Assembly (NCBI GenBank): GCA_003279605.1
Contig: QCHF01000002.1
Coordinates: forward strand, 128,529-192,528
Direction of reading: 5' to 3'
Source of the DNA: SAR86 cluster bacterium AG-390-O18
GTDB lineage: Bacteria; Pseudomonadota; Gammaproteobacteria; Magnimaribacterales; AG-339-G14
DNA length: 64,000 nt
Made by a program: the position numbers and the translations under genes. Each line of letters opens with the position of its first letter. The stretch's first letter is position 1. The notes below the pieces were generated by a model that saw only the letters and a program-made list of their open reading frames with translations, had not been told where the DNA came from and searched no databases. Below, piece after piece: positions 39,211-49,213 of the stretch.

Positions 39211-39875
39211 TGGAAAGCATTAAAGATAAGATAAAAATAGTCCGGTCCAAGATAGATGCGTCGAAAACAGATAAAAATGTAAAACTTGTTGCAGTTAGTA
39301 AAAAAAAGTCTTGGCAAGAAATTTTAGAGGCTTATGAAAATGGAATTTCTGATTTTGGAGAAAATTATTTACAAGAGTCTTTAGAAAAGATTTCTAAACT
39401 AAAAGATTTAAAAATTAGTTGGCATTTTATCGGGAATATTCAATCAAATAAATGCGAAGAAATAGCTAAAAATTTCGACTGGGTTCACACGATTGATAGA
39501 TTAAAAATTGCTAGATTAATTGATAAGTATTCCCCAGATGATAAGTGTATAAAGTGCCTGATACAGATAAATATAGATAACGAAGATTCAAAATCCGGCA
39601 TTAAAGTGGAAGAAGTAGAAAATTTTTTTAATGAGTTATCTAGCTTAAAAAAAATCAAAATTTGTGGATTAATGATCATTCCAAATCCAAATGTAGAATT
39701 GTCTGATCTACAACAAACTTTTAAGAAAATTAAGATGCTATCAGATAGGCTAATTGAAAATTATGAGAATCTAACTGAGATCTCGATGGGGATGTCTAGA
39801 GATTTCGAATTAGCAATCAAAGAGGGTTCTACTATAGTAAGATTGGGCGAGACTATATTTGGAGCAAGAAATTAA
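39210..39875 (+). CDS. yggS: YggS family PLP homeostasis protein
   Basis: VKLVAVSKKKSWQEILEAYENGISDFGENYLQES; ISMGMSRDFELAIKEGSTIVRLGETIFG. Confidence 0.95.
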   Translation: MESIKDKIKIVRSKIDASKTDKNVKLVAVSKKKSWQEILEAYENGISDFGENYLQESLEKISKLKDLKISWHFIGNIQSNKCEEIAKNFDWVHTIDRLKIARLIDKYSPDDKCIKCLIQINIDNEDSKSGIKVEEVENFFNELSSLKKIKICGLMIIPNPNVELSDLQQTFKKIKMLSDRLIENYENLTEISMGMSRDFELAIKEGSTIVRLGETIFGARN

Positions 39876-40631
39876 ATGAAAATAGGTTTTATCGGTGTCG
39901 GGAATCTTGGAGAAAAAGCAGTTACAAAGCTTTCTAAAAATTATGATCTATTTTTGTCAGATCCAATTGAAAAAGAAGAACTCACAAAAGTTACGAATGG
40001 CTATTTTTCTTTAGAGGAGACAATAAATTCTTCTGATGTAATCTTTTTTACTATAAAGCCTAATATTATCGGGGAATTATTTTCTAAAAATGATTTCAAC
40101 CTACAAGATAAAACTTTTATATCTTTTATGGCAGGATTAAGTCTTGATAAAATTCATGAGCTAATAGGGGAAAAAACAAACCTAATTAGAGGTATGCCAA
40201 CTGTTGGTATTGGAACAGGAGACAGTGCCATTGCCATTACATCAAACTTTTCCATATCTGAAGAGGTTAAGAATATGCTTTTCAATCTTGGCTTAGTCAT
40301 TGAGATGAAAGAAGAGCATTTTGATGCTTTTACTGCCATAGTCGGAGCTGGACCAGCATACTTTGCTCTTTTAGCAGAAACTTTAGTTGAAATTGCATAT
40401 AAGGAAGGCTTTGAAAAACCTGAATCCTGGGTAAATACTCTCATGTTGGGAACATCAAAAATATATGATGAAGAAAAAGAGATTGGTTTTGAGAGCATTA
40501 TGTCCATGGTGGCTTCAAAAGGTGGAGTTACTGAAAAGGCGCTAGAAACAATGAAAGAAAATGGCTTCAAGACAATAGTTTCTGATGCTATAAAAATGGC
40601 AATAGAAAGATCAAAAGAATTAGGTAAATAA
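39876..40631 (+). CDS. proC: Pyrroline-5-carboxylate reductase
   Basis: MKIGFIGVGNLGEKAVTKL; VGAGPAYFALLAETLVE; MVASKGGVTEKALETM. Confidence 0.95.
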   Translation: MKIGFIGVGNLGEKAVTKLSKNYDLFLSDPIEKEELTKVTNGYFSLEETINSSDVIFFTIKPNIIGELFSKNDFNLQDKTFISFMAGLSLDKIHELIGEKTNLIRGMPTVGIGTGDSAIAITSNFSISEEVKNMLFNLGLVIEMKEEHFDAFTAIVGAGPAYFALLAETLVEIAYKEGFEKPESWVNTLMLGTSKIYDEEKEIGFESIMSMVASKGGVTEKALETMKENGFKTIVSDAIKMAIERSKELGK

Positions 40632-40633
40632 AA

Positions 40634-41188
40634 ATGAATCCAAACTTTGTGATATTCACATTCATTAATTTAATATCGATTGTTCTTTCCATTTACTTTT
40701 TTTTTAGGATTTTTGAAGTAAATTTCAACAACGTTATTGTTAGTCGTTCTTACTCATTCATCGAGCCTTTTTTAAGGCCCTTTCGTATGATTCTTCCAGT
40801 AATATATCGAATCGATTTATCCTGTTTGGTTCTAATCTTTTTCTTTAAAGCTTTAGGTTTTTATATTTTTCTTTCAGGGAGTGAGATAGATTTTAACTTG
40901 AATGAGGCTTTAGCTTGGACTGCAATCAGTGTGTTATTGATGTTTAGTCAAATTCTAAGATATGGATTATTCATATCCATTATCGGTAGTTGGGCTTTTC
41001 CTGCATCACATAACCAGTTTCTATCGCTATGTAACTCCATCACAAATGTATTATTAAAGCCATTTCAAAAATTTACTATTTTTGGGGGAATGGACTTCTC
41101 GCCCATAATTGTTTTTTTTCTTTTGATACAAATTGATAGAATTTTGTACAACGCAAAATTTTCTTTAGGTTTAACCAGTCTAATATAA
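40634..41188 (+). CDS. yggT: YggT family protein
   Basis: Membrane protein with two YggT-like halves; downstream of proC as usual. Confidence 0.9.
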   Translation: MNPNFVIFTFINLISIVLSIYFFFRIFEVNFNNVIVSRSYSFIEPFLRPFRMILPVIYRIDLSCLVLIFFFKALGFYIFLSGSEIDFNLNEALAWTAISVLLMFSQILRYGLFISIIGSWAFPASHNQFLSLCNSITNVLLKPFQKFTIFGGMDFSPIIVFFLLIQIDRILYNAKFSLGLTSLI

Positions 41189-42295
41189 ATGTCAGAAGAT
41201 AATCGCCTTATTGTTGAGCCACGAAAGTTTAAACACAACCAAAGTTTTCGCCTTGAATCTGGGGAGAGTCTGGATGGTTTTGAACTTATTTATGAAACTT
41301 ACGGAGAGTTAAATAAAGAAAAATCTAATGCCATTTTGATATGTCATGCCCTAAGCGGTAATCATCATGCCGCTGGTGTTTATTCTAAGGAAGACAAGAA
41401 ACCTGGATGGTGGGATGAACTTATTGGGCCAGAAAAAGCCTTTGATACGAACAAATACTTTATTGTTTCTTTGAATAATCTAGGCGGATGTCACGGCTCT
41501 ACTGGACCAGGTTCAATTGACAATCAAACCGAAAAGGAATTTGGGGCTAATTTTCCAATCGTTACAGTTTCCGATTGGGTTAACAGCCAAAATCTTTTAA
41601 GAGAAGAACTCGATATTGAAAAATGGCTAAGTGTTGCTGGAGGTAGTCTTGGAGGGATGCAAGCTTTGCAATGGGCGATTGAATTTCCTGACAAATTATC
41701 CAAGGCTATCATCATTGCAGCTGCTCCAAAGCTAAGCACTCAAAATATCGCTTTCAATGAAGTTGCAAGACAATCAATTATTTCGGATCCTGATTTTACA
41801 AAAGGAGATGCTCACCCTGAAAAGGGATTGGGACTCGCAAGAATGTTAGGGCACATTACATATCTTTCTGAAGAATCAATGAAAAATAAATTTGGTAGAG
41901 AATTGAAGAAGGAAAAAATTGAATATGGCTATGATGTTGAGTTTGAAATAGAAAGTTATTTAAGATATCAGGGAGCAAATTTTTCAAAAAGCTTTAATGC
42001 TCATACTTATTTGCTGATGACAAAAGCTCTAGATTATTTCGATCCTGCAAAAAAGAACGACGGGAATCTATCTGAAACCCTTTCAGGGGCAACATGTCAG
42101 TTCTTGGTTGTGTCTTTTAAATCTGATTGGAGATTTCCCTCAGAAAGATCAAAAGAAATCGTAGATGCCTTAATTAATGTAGAAAAAAAAGTAAGTTACT
42201 TGGATATTGATTCCATTCAAGGCCATGATAGTTTTTTGATGAAAAATGATAGATATGAAAATGCTATTAATAGTTTTTTAGAGGCAGATGTTTAA
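41189..42295 (+). CDS. metX: Homoserine O-acyltransferase MetX
   Basis: AILICHALSGNHHAAG, NNLGGCHGSTGPGSI, VAGGSLGGMQALQWAIEFP; followed by metW. Confidence 0.95.
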   Translation: MSEDNRLIVEPRKFKHNQSFRLESGESLDGFELIYETYGELNKEKSNAILICHALSGNHHAAGVYSKEDKKPGWWDELIGPEKAFDTNKYFIVSLNNLGGCHGSTGPGSIDNQTEKEFGANFPIVTVSDWVNSQNLLREELDIEKWLSVAGGSLGGMQALQWAIEFPDKLSKAIIIAAAPKLSTQNIAFNEVARQSIISDPDFTKGDAHPEKGLGLARMLGHITYLSEESMKNKFGRELKKEKIEYGYDVEFEIESYLRYQGANFSKSFNAHTYLLMTKALDYFDPAKKNDGNLSETLSGATCQFLVVSFKSDWRFPSERSKEIVDALINVEKKVSYLDIDSIQGHDSFLMKNDRYENAINSFLEADV

Positions 42296-42872
42296 GATAA
42301 ACGATTGGATTTCTCGAGACTCCAAAGTTCTAGATCTTGGTTGTGGAGATGGGTCTCTTCTTAATGATCTAAGGAAAGAAAAGTCTGCTTCCGGTTTGGG
42401 TATTGAAATAGATGCCGAAAAAATAAAAAGCTGTTTAGAAAAAGGAATATCAGTTATCGAACAAGACATCGACAGTGGTTTGGAAAATTTTAGCAACCAA
42501 TCATTTGATTATGTAGTAATGAGTCAATCTATCCAGGCTCTTAAAAAACCTGAAGTAGCTTTAGAAGAGATTGTCCGAATTGGAAAAGAATGTATTGTTT
42601 CTATCCCAAATTTTGCAAATATAAAATGTAGGCTCCAACTTTTTTTTAAGGGACAAATGCCAGTTTCAAGTGCTTTACCTCATAATTGGTACTCAACGCC
42701 AAATTTACATCTTTGCTCTTTAGAGGATTTTGAGGAGCTTTGTAAAAAATCAAATATTGCAATTATTGAGAGAAGACTTTCAAAAATAAATGGTGAAGAA
42801 AATTTTCTAATGAAACTTTTACCAAATCTCTTTTCAGAAGTAGCCTTATACAAGCTTGTCAAAGACAATTGA
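42288..42872 (+). CDS. metW: Methionine biosynthesis protein MetW
   Basis: SKVLDLGCGDGSLLNDLRKEKSASGLGIEID; SQSIQALKKPEVALEEIVRIGKECIVSIPNFANIKCRLQLFFKGQMP. Confidence 0.95.
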   Translation: MFKINDWISRDSKVLDLGCGDGSLLNDLRKEKSASGLGIEIDAEKIKSCLEKGISVIEQDIDSGLENFSNQSFDYVVMSQSIQALKKPEVALEEIVRIGKECIVSIPNFANIKCRLQLFFKGQMPVSSALPHNWYSTPNLHLCSLEDFEELCKKSNIAIIERRLSKINGEENFLMKLLPNLFSEVALYKLVKDN

Positions 42873-43456
42873 AAATAGTTATTGCAACTTTTAACACAGG
42901 CAAACTAAAAGAATTTAAATACTTATTTAGTAAATCTGATTTTGAAATTCTGTCATTAAAAGACTTCACAACTGAAGACATTGATGAAACAGGCCAGTCT
43001 TATGAAGAAAATGCAATGTTAAAAGCAAAAAAAGCGAGTGAGATAACTAATTATCCCTCGCTTGGAGATGACTCAGGCCTTGAAGTTAAATTACTAAATA
43101 ATGATCCTGGACTTTTTTCTGCTAGATATTCAGGAAAAAATTCAACTGATGAAACAAATATAAAAAAATTACTTAAAGAAACTAAAAATTTAGAAAATAC
43201 TAAAGCAAAATTTGTTTCCACATTAGCGTTCTACGATTCACAAAAAAATCTTGAGCTGTTTTCTTTTGGAGAATTAGAAGGAGAAATCATTAAAGAAAAA
43301 AAAGGTGATGAAGGATTTGGTTATGACCCAATCTTTAAAATTAAAAATTCTTGTCAAACTTTGGCAGAGGTCTCATTTAAAGAAAGAATGAAAATTAGTC
43401 ACAGAGCTAAATCAACCCAAGAAATGCTTAAGCATTTAAATCACTTATATAAGTAA
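42869..43456 (+). CDS. rdgB: XTP/dITP diphosphatase RdgB
   Basis: KIVIATFNTGKLKEFKYL, SYEENAMLKAKKASEITNYPSLGDDSGLEV, GFGYDPIF; TTG start overlapping metW stop. Confidence 0.95.
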   Translation: MKIVIATFNTGKLKEFKYLFSKSDFEILSLKDFTTEDIDETGQSYEENAMLKAKKASEITNYPSLGDDSGLEVKLLNNDPGLFSARYSGKNSTDETNIKKLLKETKNLENTKAKFVSTLAFYDSQKNLELFSFGELEGEIIKEKKGDEGFGYDPIFKIKNSCQTLAEVSFKERMKISHRAKSTQEMLKHLNHLYK

Positions 43457-44081
43457 AAACTTCTCTACCCTCTTCTATCGCTTTCCCCTCATATTTTGTT
43501 TGTATGGGTTTTAGTGACTGCAAAATATTTGGATCATGAAATACTTTGAATTCTGCAAAGTCTTTTTTTATATCACCAGCATAATCTTGCCAGTCTGTCT
43601 TAACAATCAAATGTCCTTTTTCTTTAAGGTTTTGTTTTATAAGATTTAGAAAATTTTGGTTTATCAACCTTCTTTTCCAGTGTTTTTTTTTCGGCCAAGG
43701 ATCAGGAAATAAAATAAAAATAAAATCAAAAAAAGGTTTTTTAATTTTTACTAAAAAATCTTTTGCATCACCATAAAACAAGCATATGTTTTTTAAGTCA
43801 TGAGTTTTTACCTGTTTCAAAACGGAAGCAATACCAGACTTAAAAACTTCAATCCCATAAAAGTTCATATTAGAGTTGGCCATTGCCTTTTCAATTAAGT
43901 TATTACCATCTCCAAAGCCTATTTCAAGAATATTGATTTTTTGTTCTGGGAGCAGTTTTGATAAATTGCTAACTTCCTTTGAATCAAAAAAATTCTTATT
44001 TTTAAATTTCTCGAAAATTTCTAAATCTTTTTTGGATGTTCTACTGCGAACATGCACAAAAGATTTCACCTCTCTTTTCAA
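43428..44081 (-). CDS. trmB: tRNA (guanine-N7-)-methyltransferase TrmB
   Basis: INILEIGFGDGNNLIEKAMANSNMNFYGIEV; FPDPWPKKKHWKRRLINQNFL. Confidence 0.95.
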   Translation of the reverse strand: MKREVKSFVHVRSRTSKKDLEIFEKFKNKNFFDSKEVSNLSKLLPEQKINILEIGFGDGNNLIEKAMANSNMNFYGIEVFKSGIASVLKQVKTHDLKNICLFYGDAKDFLVKIKKPFFDFIFILFPDPWPKKKHWKRRLINQNFLNLIKQNLKEKGHLIVKTDWQDYAGDIKKDFAEFKVFHDPNILQSLKPIQTKYEGKAIEEGREVFTYISDLNA

Positions 44082-44857
44082 GACTCTATGATGCCTTTTT
44101 CTGGAGAGCTGGGACTAGGTTGAGATTTAGGAATTCTTCCTGATTTGTGGGCAAGCCTTCCTGATTCCACTGCTAATTTCATTGCTAATGCCATCTGGGT
44201 AGGATTTTCAGATTTTGCAATAGCAGTGTTCAATAAAACGGCATCGGCCCCCATTTCCATCGCTATAGAAGCATCTGATGCAGTACCAATACCAGCATCA
44301 ATAATGACTGGCACAGAAACTGAATCAATAATTTTTTGGATTTTTTGAGGCTCTGCAATACCTTGGCCAGAGCCAATGGGAGCAGCTAATGGCATTATGG
44401 AAACACACCCGATATCCTCTAGTTTCATGCAACTTTCATAATTAGCAGTGCAATAAACCATTACCTCAAAACCGTCTCTTACTAAAATTTCTGCTGCCTC
44501 TATGGTTGAATCCATATTTGGTAGTAATGTTTTTGGATCATCCAGTACCTCTAATTTTAGTAAATTTTTACCGCCCAAAATTTCTCTACCTAACTTTGCC
44601 ATTCTCACTGCATCTTTTGTCGTATAGGCACCAGCAGTATTAGGAAGAATTGTGTATTTATCTGGAGATATGTAATCGAGAATTGAAGAATCTTTATCGT
44701 TTTGAAGGTCTATTCTTCTAACAGCAACGGTAACAATTTCTGCTCCCGAAGCTTCAATGGATGAAATTGCTTCAGCTTCATCCTTATATTTACCTGTCCC
44801 TACTAGAAGCCTTGATGAGTAGTTTTTTCCCGCTACGACTAAGCTGTCCTGAATCAA
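44078..44857 (-). CDS. thiG: Thiazole synthase ThiG
   Basis: RLLVGTGKYKDEAEAISSIEASGAEIVTVAVRRIDL; MPLAAPIGSGQGI; IDAGIGTASDASIAMEMGADAVLLNTAIA. Confidence 0.97.
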   Translation of the reverse strand: MIQDSLVVAGKNYSSRLLVGTGKYKDEAEAISSIEASGAEIVTVAVRRIDLQNDKDSSILDYISPDKYTILPNTAGAYTTKDAVRMAKLGREILGGKNLLKLEVLDDPKTLLPNMDSTIEAAEILVRDGFEVMVYCTANYESCMKLEDIGCVSIMPLAAPIGSGQGIAEPQKIQKIIDSVSVPVIIDAGIGTASDASIAMEMGADAVLLNTAIAKSENPTQMALAMKLAVESGRLAHKSGRIPKSQPSPSSPEKGIIES

Positions 44858-45073
44858 TTAACCACCGCCTATCGCTTTAACAATTTCTACTTTATCTCCA
44901 TCTTTTAGATTGGTTTTCTGCCAATCCGATCTAAAAACTAAACTTTCATTTATTTCAATTGCAATGTGTTTGGAAGATATATTTAAGGACTCTAAGACAG
45001 AGACAATATTTATTTCTTGAGGAAATTTTTTTAAATCGCCGTTAATGAAGATTTTAATTGGAGAGCTTGCCAA
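44858..45073 (-). CDS. thiS: Sulfur carrier protein ThiS
   Basis: 71 aa ubiquitin-like protein ending VEIVKAIGGG, next to thiG. Confidence 0.95.
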   Translation of the reverse strand: MASSPIKIFINGDLKKFPQEINIVSVLESLNISSKHIAIEINESLVFRSDWQKTNLKDGDKVEIVKAIGGG

Positions 45074-45076
45074 AAT

Positions 45077-45928
45077 TTAGCTCAATTTTTCCTTTATCAC
45101 GTCCATGGCAGATTTTTCAATTTGCCTTATACGTTCTGCGCTAACTCCATATTTATCAGAAAGTTCATGGAGAGTGGGTTTCATGTCGCTGAGCCAGCGA
45201 TCCATTAAAATTTCTTTGCTTCTTTGATCTAATTCAGAAATAGCAGAAAGAAGTTCGCTATTGTTGTGTTTTTCTAAATCATTTTTTTCAATAAGTTCTG
45301 CTGGATCCATGCTTGAATCCGAAATGTAATTGGCAGGACTGTAAGATGCCTGATCATCATTGGCTTCAGCAGGCGGGTCAAAAGAAACATCTGATGAATT
45401 CATTCTGGATTCCATTTCTTTTACAGATTTTTCATCAACACCTAATTCGGAGGAGATCATTTTTACTTCATCGGATGAAAGCCAATTTAAATCTTTTCTT
45501 TTGCTCCTAAGATTAAAGAAAAGCTTTCTCTGAGCTTTGGTAGTAGCTACTTTGACGATTTTCCAATTTTTCAAAATGTATTCATGAATTTCAGATTTTA
45601 TCCAATGAATCGCAAAGGATATAAGTCTGACGCCAACTTCTGGATTAAATTTCCTTACAGCTTTCATAAGGCCTACATTTCCTTCTTGAATAAGATCGGC
45701 TTGTGGAAGACCATATCCGGAATACCCTCTGGCTACATGAGCAACAAACCTCAAATGTGCCATTACAAGCTTTCTAGCCGCTTCCAAGTCATTATTATAG
45801 TAAAGCTCCTCTGCAAGTTTTTTCTCCTCTTCGGGAGTCAAAATAGAGATGTTTTGTATGGAATTAAGATAGGACTCCAGGTTTTGACCTGGAGAAGAAA
45901 TATCCATAGGTTGTAATTCTTTACCCAT
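45077..45928 (-). CDS. rpoH: RNA polymerase sigma-32 factor RpoH
   Basis: LTPEEEKKLAEELYYNNDLEAARKLVMAHLRFVAHVARGYSGYGLPQADLIQEGNVGLMKAVRKFNPEVGVRLISFAIHWIKSEIHEYILKNW; RpoH box QRKLFFNLRS. Confidence 0.96.
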   Translation of the reverse strand: MGKELQPMDISSPGQNLESYLNSIQNISILTPEEEKKLAEELYYNNDLEAARKLVMAHLRFVAHVARGYSGYGLPQADLIQEGNVGLMKAVRKFNPEVGVRLISFAIHWIKSEIHEYILKNWKIVKVATTKAQRKLFFNLRSKRKDLNWLSSDEVKMISSELGVDEKSVKEMESRMNSSDVSFDPPAEANDDQASYSPANYISDSSMDPAELIEKNDLEKHNNSELLSAISELDQRSKEILMDRWLSDMKPTLHELSDKYGVSAERIRQIEKSAMDVIKEKLS

Positions 45929-45996
45929 AATCGCGAATTTTATACCTTTTTTTCATCTTTTTAGAAATAATTTACCAAAAAAGTTATAAAAATAGT

Positions 45997-46800
45997 TTAA
46001 GAATCTATTTGTCTTAAAAAATCTAACCTTTTTTTATTGGAAAAAGCAAAAAATCCCTTAATTAACTGTTTTTCTTTCATATCATAAGATATCTCTTGAA
46101 GGTCTGAATCCAATACATCTCCTCCAAAAGATTTTAAAATAGCGTGTCCAGCTGCGATATCCCAAGAATAAATATCTCCAAATCTAGGATATAGGTCTGC
46201 TATTCCCTCACAGATCCTACAAAACTTTATTGAACTTCCCATTCTAATGACTGTGGATCCCTTAAATTTAGACATTACTTTTGAGCAAAAATCTATTTCT
46301 TCTTTACTGCTATGAGATTTACTAATTAAAACATTACAAAATTGATTATTTTTTTTTGGGAGAAACTCCGTTTTTTCATCAATAATTTTTTTTGGCGGTA
46401 AATCAGTGCCTCCTAAAAAGATGCTATCTTGCATAGGTTGATAGATAGCACCAAGTATTGGTTTTTGGTTATAAATTAAGGCAATGTTTAAAGTAAATTC
46501 ATCACTGCCATTGATTAATTCTTTTGTACCATCAATAGGATCTATGATCCAAGCGTATTCAGAATTTGCTTGTTGTTGGCTAGTCTCTTCAGAGATAAGC
46601 GCAAAATCTTGATTAATTTTTTTTAGCTCTTTTCTTATGAATTGATCTACTTCAGTATCTAAGATTGTCAGTGGAGAGGCGTCTTTTTTATAACTTACCT
46701 TAAGATCAATCGATTCAAAATTTACAAAAAACTTTTTCGCACTTTTGAATATTTTAATTAACTCCTCTGAGATATAAGTTTGATTCATTTTATTCATCAT
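45997..46800 (-). CDS. cysQ: 3'(2'),5'-bisphosphate nucleotidase CysQ (inositol monophosphatase family)
   Basis: LISEETS, WIIDPIDGTKELINGSDEFTLNIALI, WDIAAGHAILKSFGG. Confidence 0.92.
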   Translation of the reverse strand: MMNKMNQTYISEELIKIFKSAKKFFVNFESIDLKVSYKKDASPLTILDTEVDQFIRKELKKINQDFALISEETSQQQANSEYAWIIDPIDGTKELINGSDEFTLNIALIYNQKPILGAIYQPMQDSIFLGGTDLPPKKIIDEKTEFLPKKNNQFCNVLISKSHSSKEEIDFCSKVMSKFKGSTVIRMGSSIKFCRICEGIADLYPRFGDIYSWDIAAGHAILKSFGGDVLDSDLQEISYDMKEKQLIKGFFAFSNKKRLDFLRQIDS

Positions 46801-46856
46801 TATTTTTATAAATACTATTTATAAATTACAATAACATTCTTATTAGAGAACATATT

Positions 46857-47024
46857 ATGGTTGATAAAGAAGATTTATTGAAACAAGCAGAAGACATTCA
46901 TTCTGGCCTAAAGAGACTTAGTCTAAAAAATAGAAAAGTTGTAATGCCTCATCACAAAGAGTTTGAATTGATTGAAGAACTTGAAGAACTTTCAATAGAT
47001 TTGATTGAAAAACTTAAAAAGTAA
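46857..47024 (+). CDS. Small (55 aa) uncharacterised protein, not in ORF track
   Basis: ATG 46857 to TAA 47022-47024: MVDKEDLLKQAEDIHSGLKRLSLKNRKVVMPHHKEFELIEELEELSIDLIEKLKK; sits 12 nt upstream of the crotonase gene. Confidence 0.5.
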   Translation: MVDKEDLLKQAEDIHSGLKRLSLKNRKVVMPHHKEFELIEELEELSIDLIEKLKK

Positions 47025-47036
47025 AAAGGAGTTGAA

Positions 47037-47915
47037 ATGACAAATAAATATACTTGTTTTGATTTAGAAATAAAAAATAAAGTCGCATATGTAACCATGT
47101 GTCGACCAGATGAATACAATTCAATGAACAAAGCGTTTTGGTCAGAATTACCTCATCTTGTTGAAAAAATATCCGATGATGCCAGTGCAAGAGTAATTGT
47201 CTTGTCTTCTACAGGAAAACATTTTTGTGCCGGAATGGATTTAGCAAACTTTTCATTGAGTGATAATCCCACTGAGCCAAAATCTTCGAATACCCACAGT
47301 GGTATGAAAAAAGAGGCTGGCTTTAGAATAACTCTCGACCTTCAAAACACAATCACGTCTCTTGAGAAAGCAAGAATTCCAGTTATTTCAGCTATTCAGG
47401 GTGGTTGTATAGGTGGTGGTTTAGACTTAGCAACAGCAACAGATATGAGATTCTGTACTAAAGAGGCTTTCTTTTGTATCCAAGAAATTAATATCGGGAT
47501 GGCAGCAGATGTTGGCACTTTGCAAAGAATTCCAAGATTGATCCCAGAAGGAGTAGTAAGAGAATTAGCCTATACAGGCAGAAGGTTTTTTGCTGATGAA
47601 GCAAAAGCTCATGGCTTGGTAAACAAAGTTTTTGATTCCCATGAAGAAATGATGTCAGCGGTGAAAATTATTGCGGAAGAAATTGCTTCCAAAGGTCCTT
47701 TGGCAGTTGCGGGAACGAAAGAAATTCTTAATTATGGGCGAGATCACACAATTGAAGAATCTCTAAATCATGTTGCTCTGTGGAATGCCGCAATGGGAAT
47801 TAGCGATGAGATGTCTGTAGCCTTTGAAGCAAAAGCAAATAAGAAAGATCCAGAGTTTGATGATTTAATTCCAAGAACTGGAAAAAAATATCTTGATGGA
47901 GGATATCAAGGATAG
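47037..47915 (+). CDS. Enoyl-CoA hydratase/isomerase family protein (crotonase)
   Basis: VIVLSSTGKHFCAGMDLANF, ISAIQGGCIGGGLDLATATDMRFCT. Confidence 0.93.
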   Translation: MTNKYTCFDLEIKNKVAYVTMCRPDEYNSMNKAFWSELPHLVEKISDDASARVIVLSSTGKHFCAGMDLANFSLSDNPTEPKSSNTHSGMKKEAGFRITLDLQNTITSLEKARIPVISAIQGGCIGGGLDLATATDMRFCTKEAFFCIQEINIGMAADVGTLQRIPRLIPEGVVRELAYTGRRFFADEAKAHGLVNKVFDSHEEMMSAVKIIAEEIASKGPLAVAGTKEILNYGRDHTIEESLNHVALWNAAMGISDEMSVAFEAKANKKDPEFDDLIPRTGKKYLDGGYQG

Positions 47916-47916
47916 A

Positions 47917-48681
47917 TTATTTTCTTAGAAAAACTGGACTATCTTCAGTCGAATCTTTTTTGGAAAATTTATAGCCATCAAGATTAAATTTATAAAGATC
48001 TTCAGGAGTTTTAGCTCGACTTTCAATTAAATACTTGGCCATTAATCCTCTGGCCTTTTTTGCATAAAAGCTAATTATTTTAAATTGGCCATTTTTAAAG
48101 TCTTTAAAAACCGGACTGATGACTCTGCTTTTCAATTTTTCAGTATCAACAGAAGAAAAATATTCAATAGAAGCAAGATTCACTAAAATAGAAGTTGCTT
48201 TAAGATCTTTGTTTAAATGATCGGTAATTTCTTCTTTCCAAAACTCATACAAGTCCTTTTTTTTTGCAACAGAAATTTTAGTGCCCATCTCAAGACGGTA
48301 AGGCGAAATAATATCTAATGGTTTTAAAACTCCATAAAGTCCGGAAAGGATCCTGAGGTGTTTTTGTGCAAAATTTATGTCTTGTTTTGAAAGTTTTTCA
48401 AACTCCAGTCCTTGATAGACGTCTCCTTTAAAAACAAATCCAGCTTGTTTCGCATAAGCTGAAGGTTTGGTTGCTTGAGACCAATTCTGGAATCTGTCAT
48501 GGTTTAAAGCAGAAATTTTATCACTAACTCCCATTAAAGAAGACAACTCGGATTTATTGAGTTTCTTCATAGTAGACACTAAATTTTTCGATTTAGGCAA
48601 AAAAGGAGGTACTGAGAAATCCAGTCCATTTTCAGAAAAAGAATAATCTAACGTCTTAGCTGGAGATAGAACTATAATCAT
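47917..48681 (-). CDS. yaaA: Peroxide stress protein YaaA
   Basis: MIIVLSPAKTLDYS; LRILSGLYGVLKPLDIISPYRLEMGTK; SFYAKKARGLMAKYLI. Confidence 0.95.
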   Translation of the reverse strand: MIIVLSPAKTLDYSFSENGLDFSVPPFLPKSKNLVSTMKKLNKSELSSLMGVSDKISALNHDRFQNWSQATKPSAYAKQAGFVFKGDVYQGLEFEKLSKQDINFAQKHLRILSGLYGVLKPLDIISPYRLEMGTKISVAKKKDLYEFWKEEITDHLNKDLKATSILVNLASIEYFSSVDTEKLKSRVISPVFKDFKNGQFKIISFYAKKARGLMAKYLIESRAKTPEDLYKFNLDGYKFSKKDSTEDSPVFLRK

Positions 48682-48706
48682 TACAGTATTATTAAATCAT
48701 ATTTCA

Positions 48707-49213
48707 ATGCTCAAAAAAATTACCAAAACCACAGAGAATATACTTAATTTATTTCCTTTCTTTTTCGGAAATATTTCTGCTTGGCTGATTTTATTAATGA
48801 TTTTTCTAAGCTCGATGATTGTCATCTTGAGATATGTTTTTGAAATTGGAGTAGTTGCAATGCAAGAATTGCTCGTTTATTCACATGGGATGCTTTTTCT
48901 GTTTTATGCCGCATTAGCTCTTAAAGATGATGCTCATGTGAGAGTAGACATTTTCTATAGAGAATTGTCGGATAAAAGAAAAAGAATGATAAATATTTTT
49001 GGGAATCTATTCTTTTTGCAGCCTTTTGCTTGGGTAATTTTAATATTTTCATTTGAATATGTTTACTTCTCTTGGTCTATCAATGAAATTTCTCCAGAAC
49101 CAGGTGGCCTTCCTTTTGTGTATCTTTTCAAAACGAGCTTAATTATTTTTCCTATTCTTTTGATCCTTCAGAGCTTTTCAGAGCTGATCAAATTGGTTTT
49201 CAAACATGATTGA
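48707..49213 (+). CDS. TRAP transporter small permease (DctQ-like)
   Basis: Four TM; MQELLVYSHGMLFLFYAALALKDDAHVRVDIFY; precedes DctM. Confidence 0.9.
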   Translation: MLKKITKTTENILNLFPFFFGNISAWLILLMIFLSSMIVILRYVFEIGVVAMQELLVYSHGMLFLFYAALALKDDAHVRVDIFYRELSDKRKRMINIFGNLFFLQPFAWVILIFSFEYVYFSWSINEISPEPGGLPFVYLFKTSLIIFPILLILQSFSELIKLVFKHD

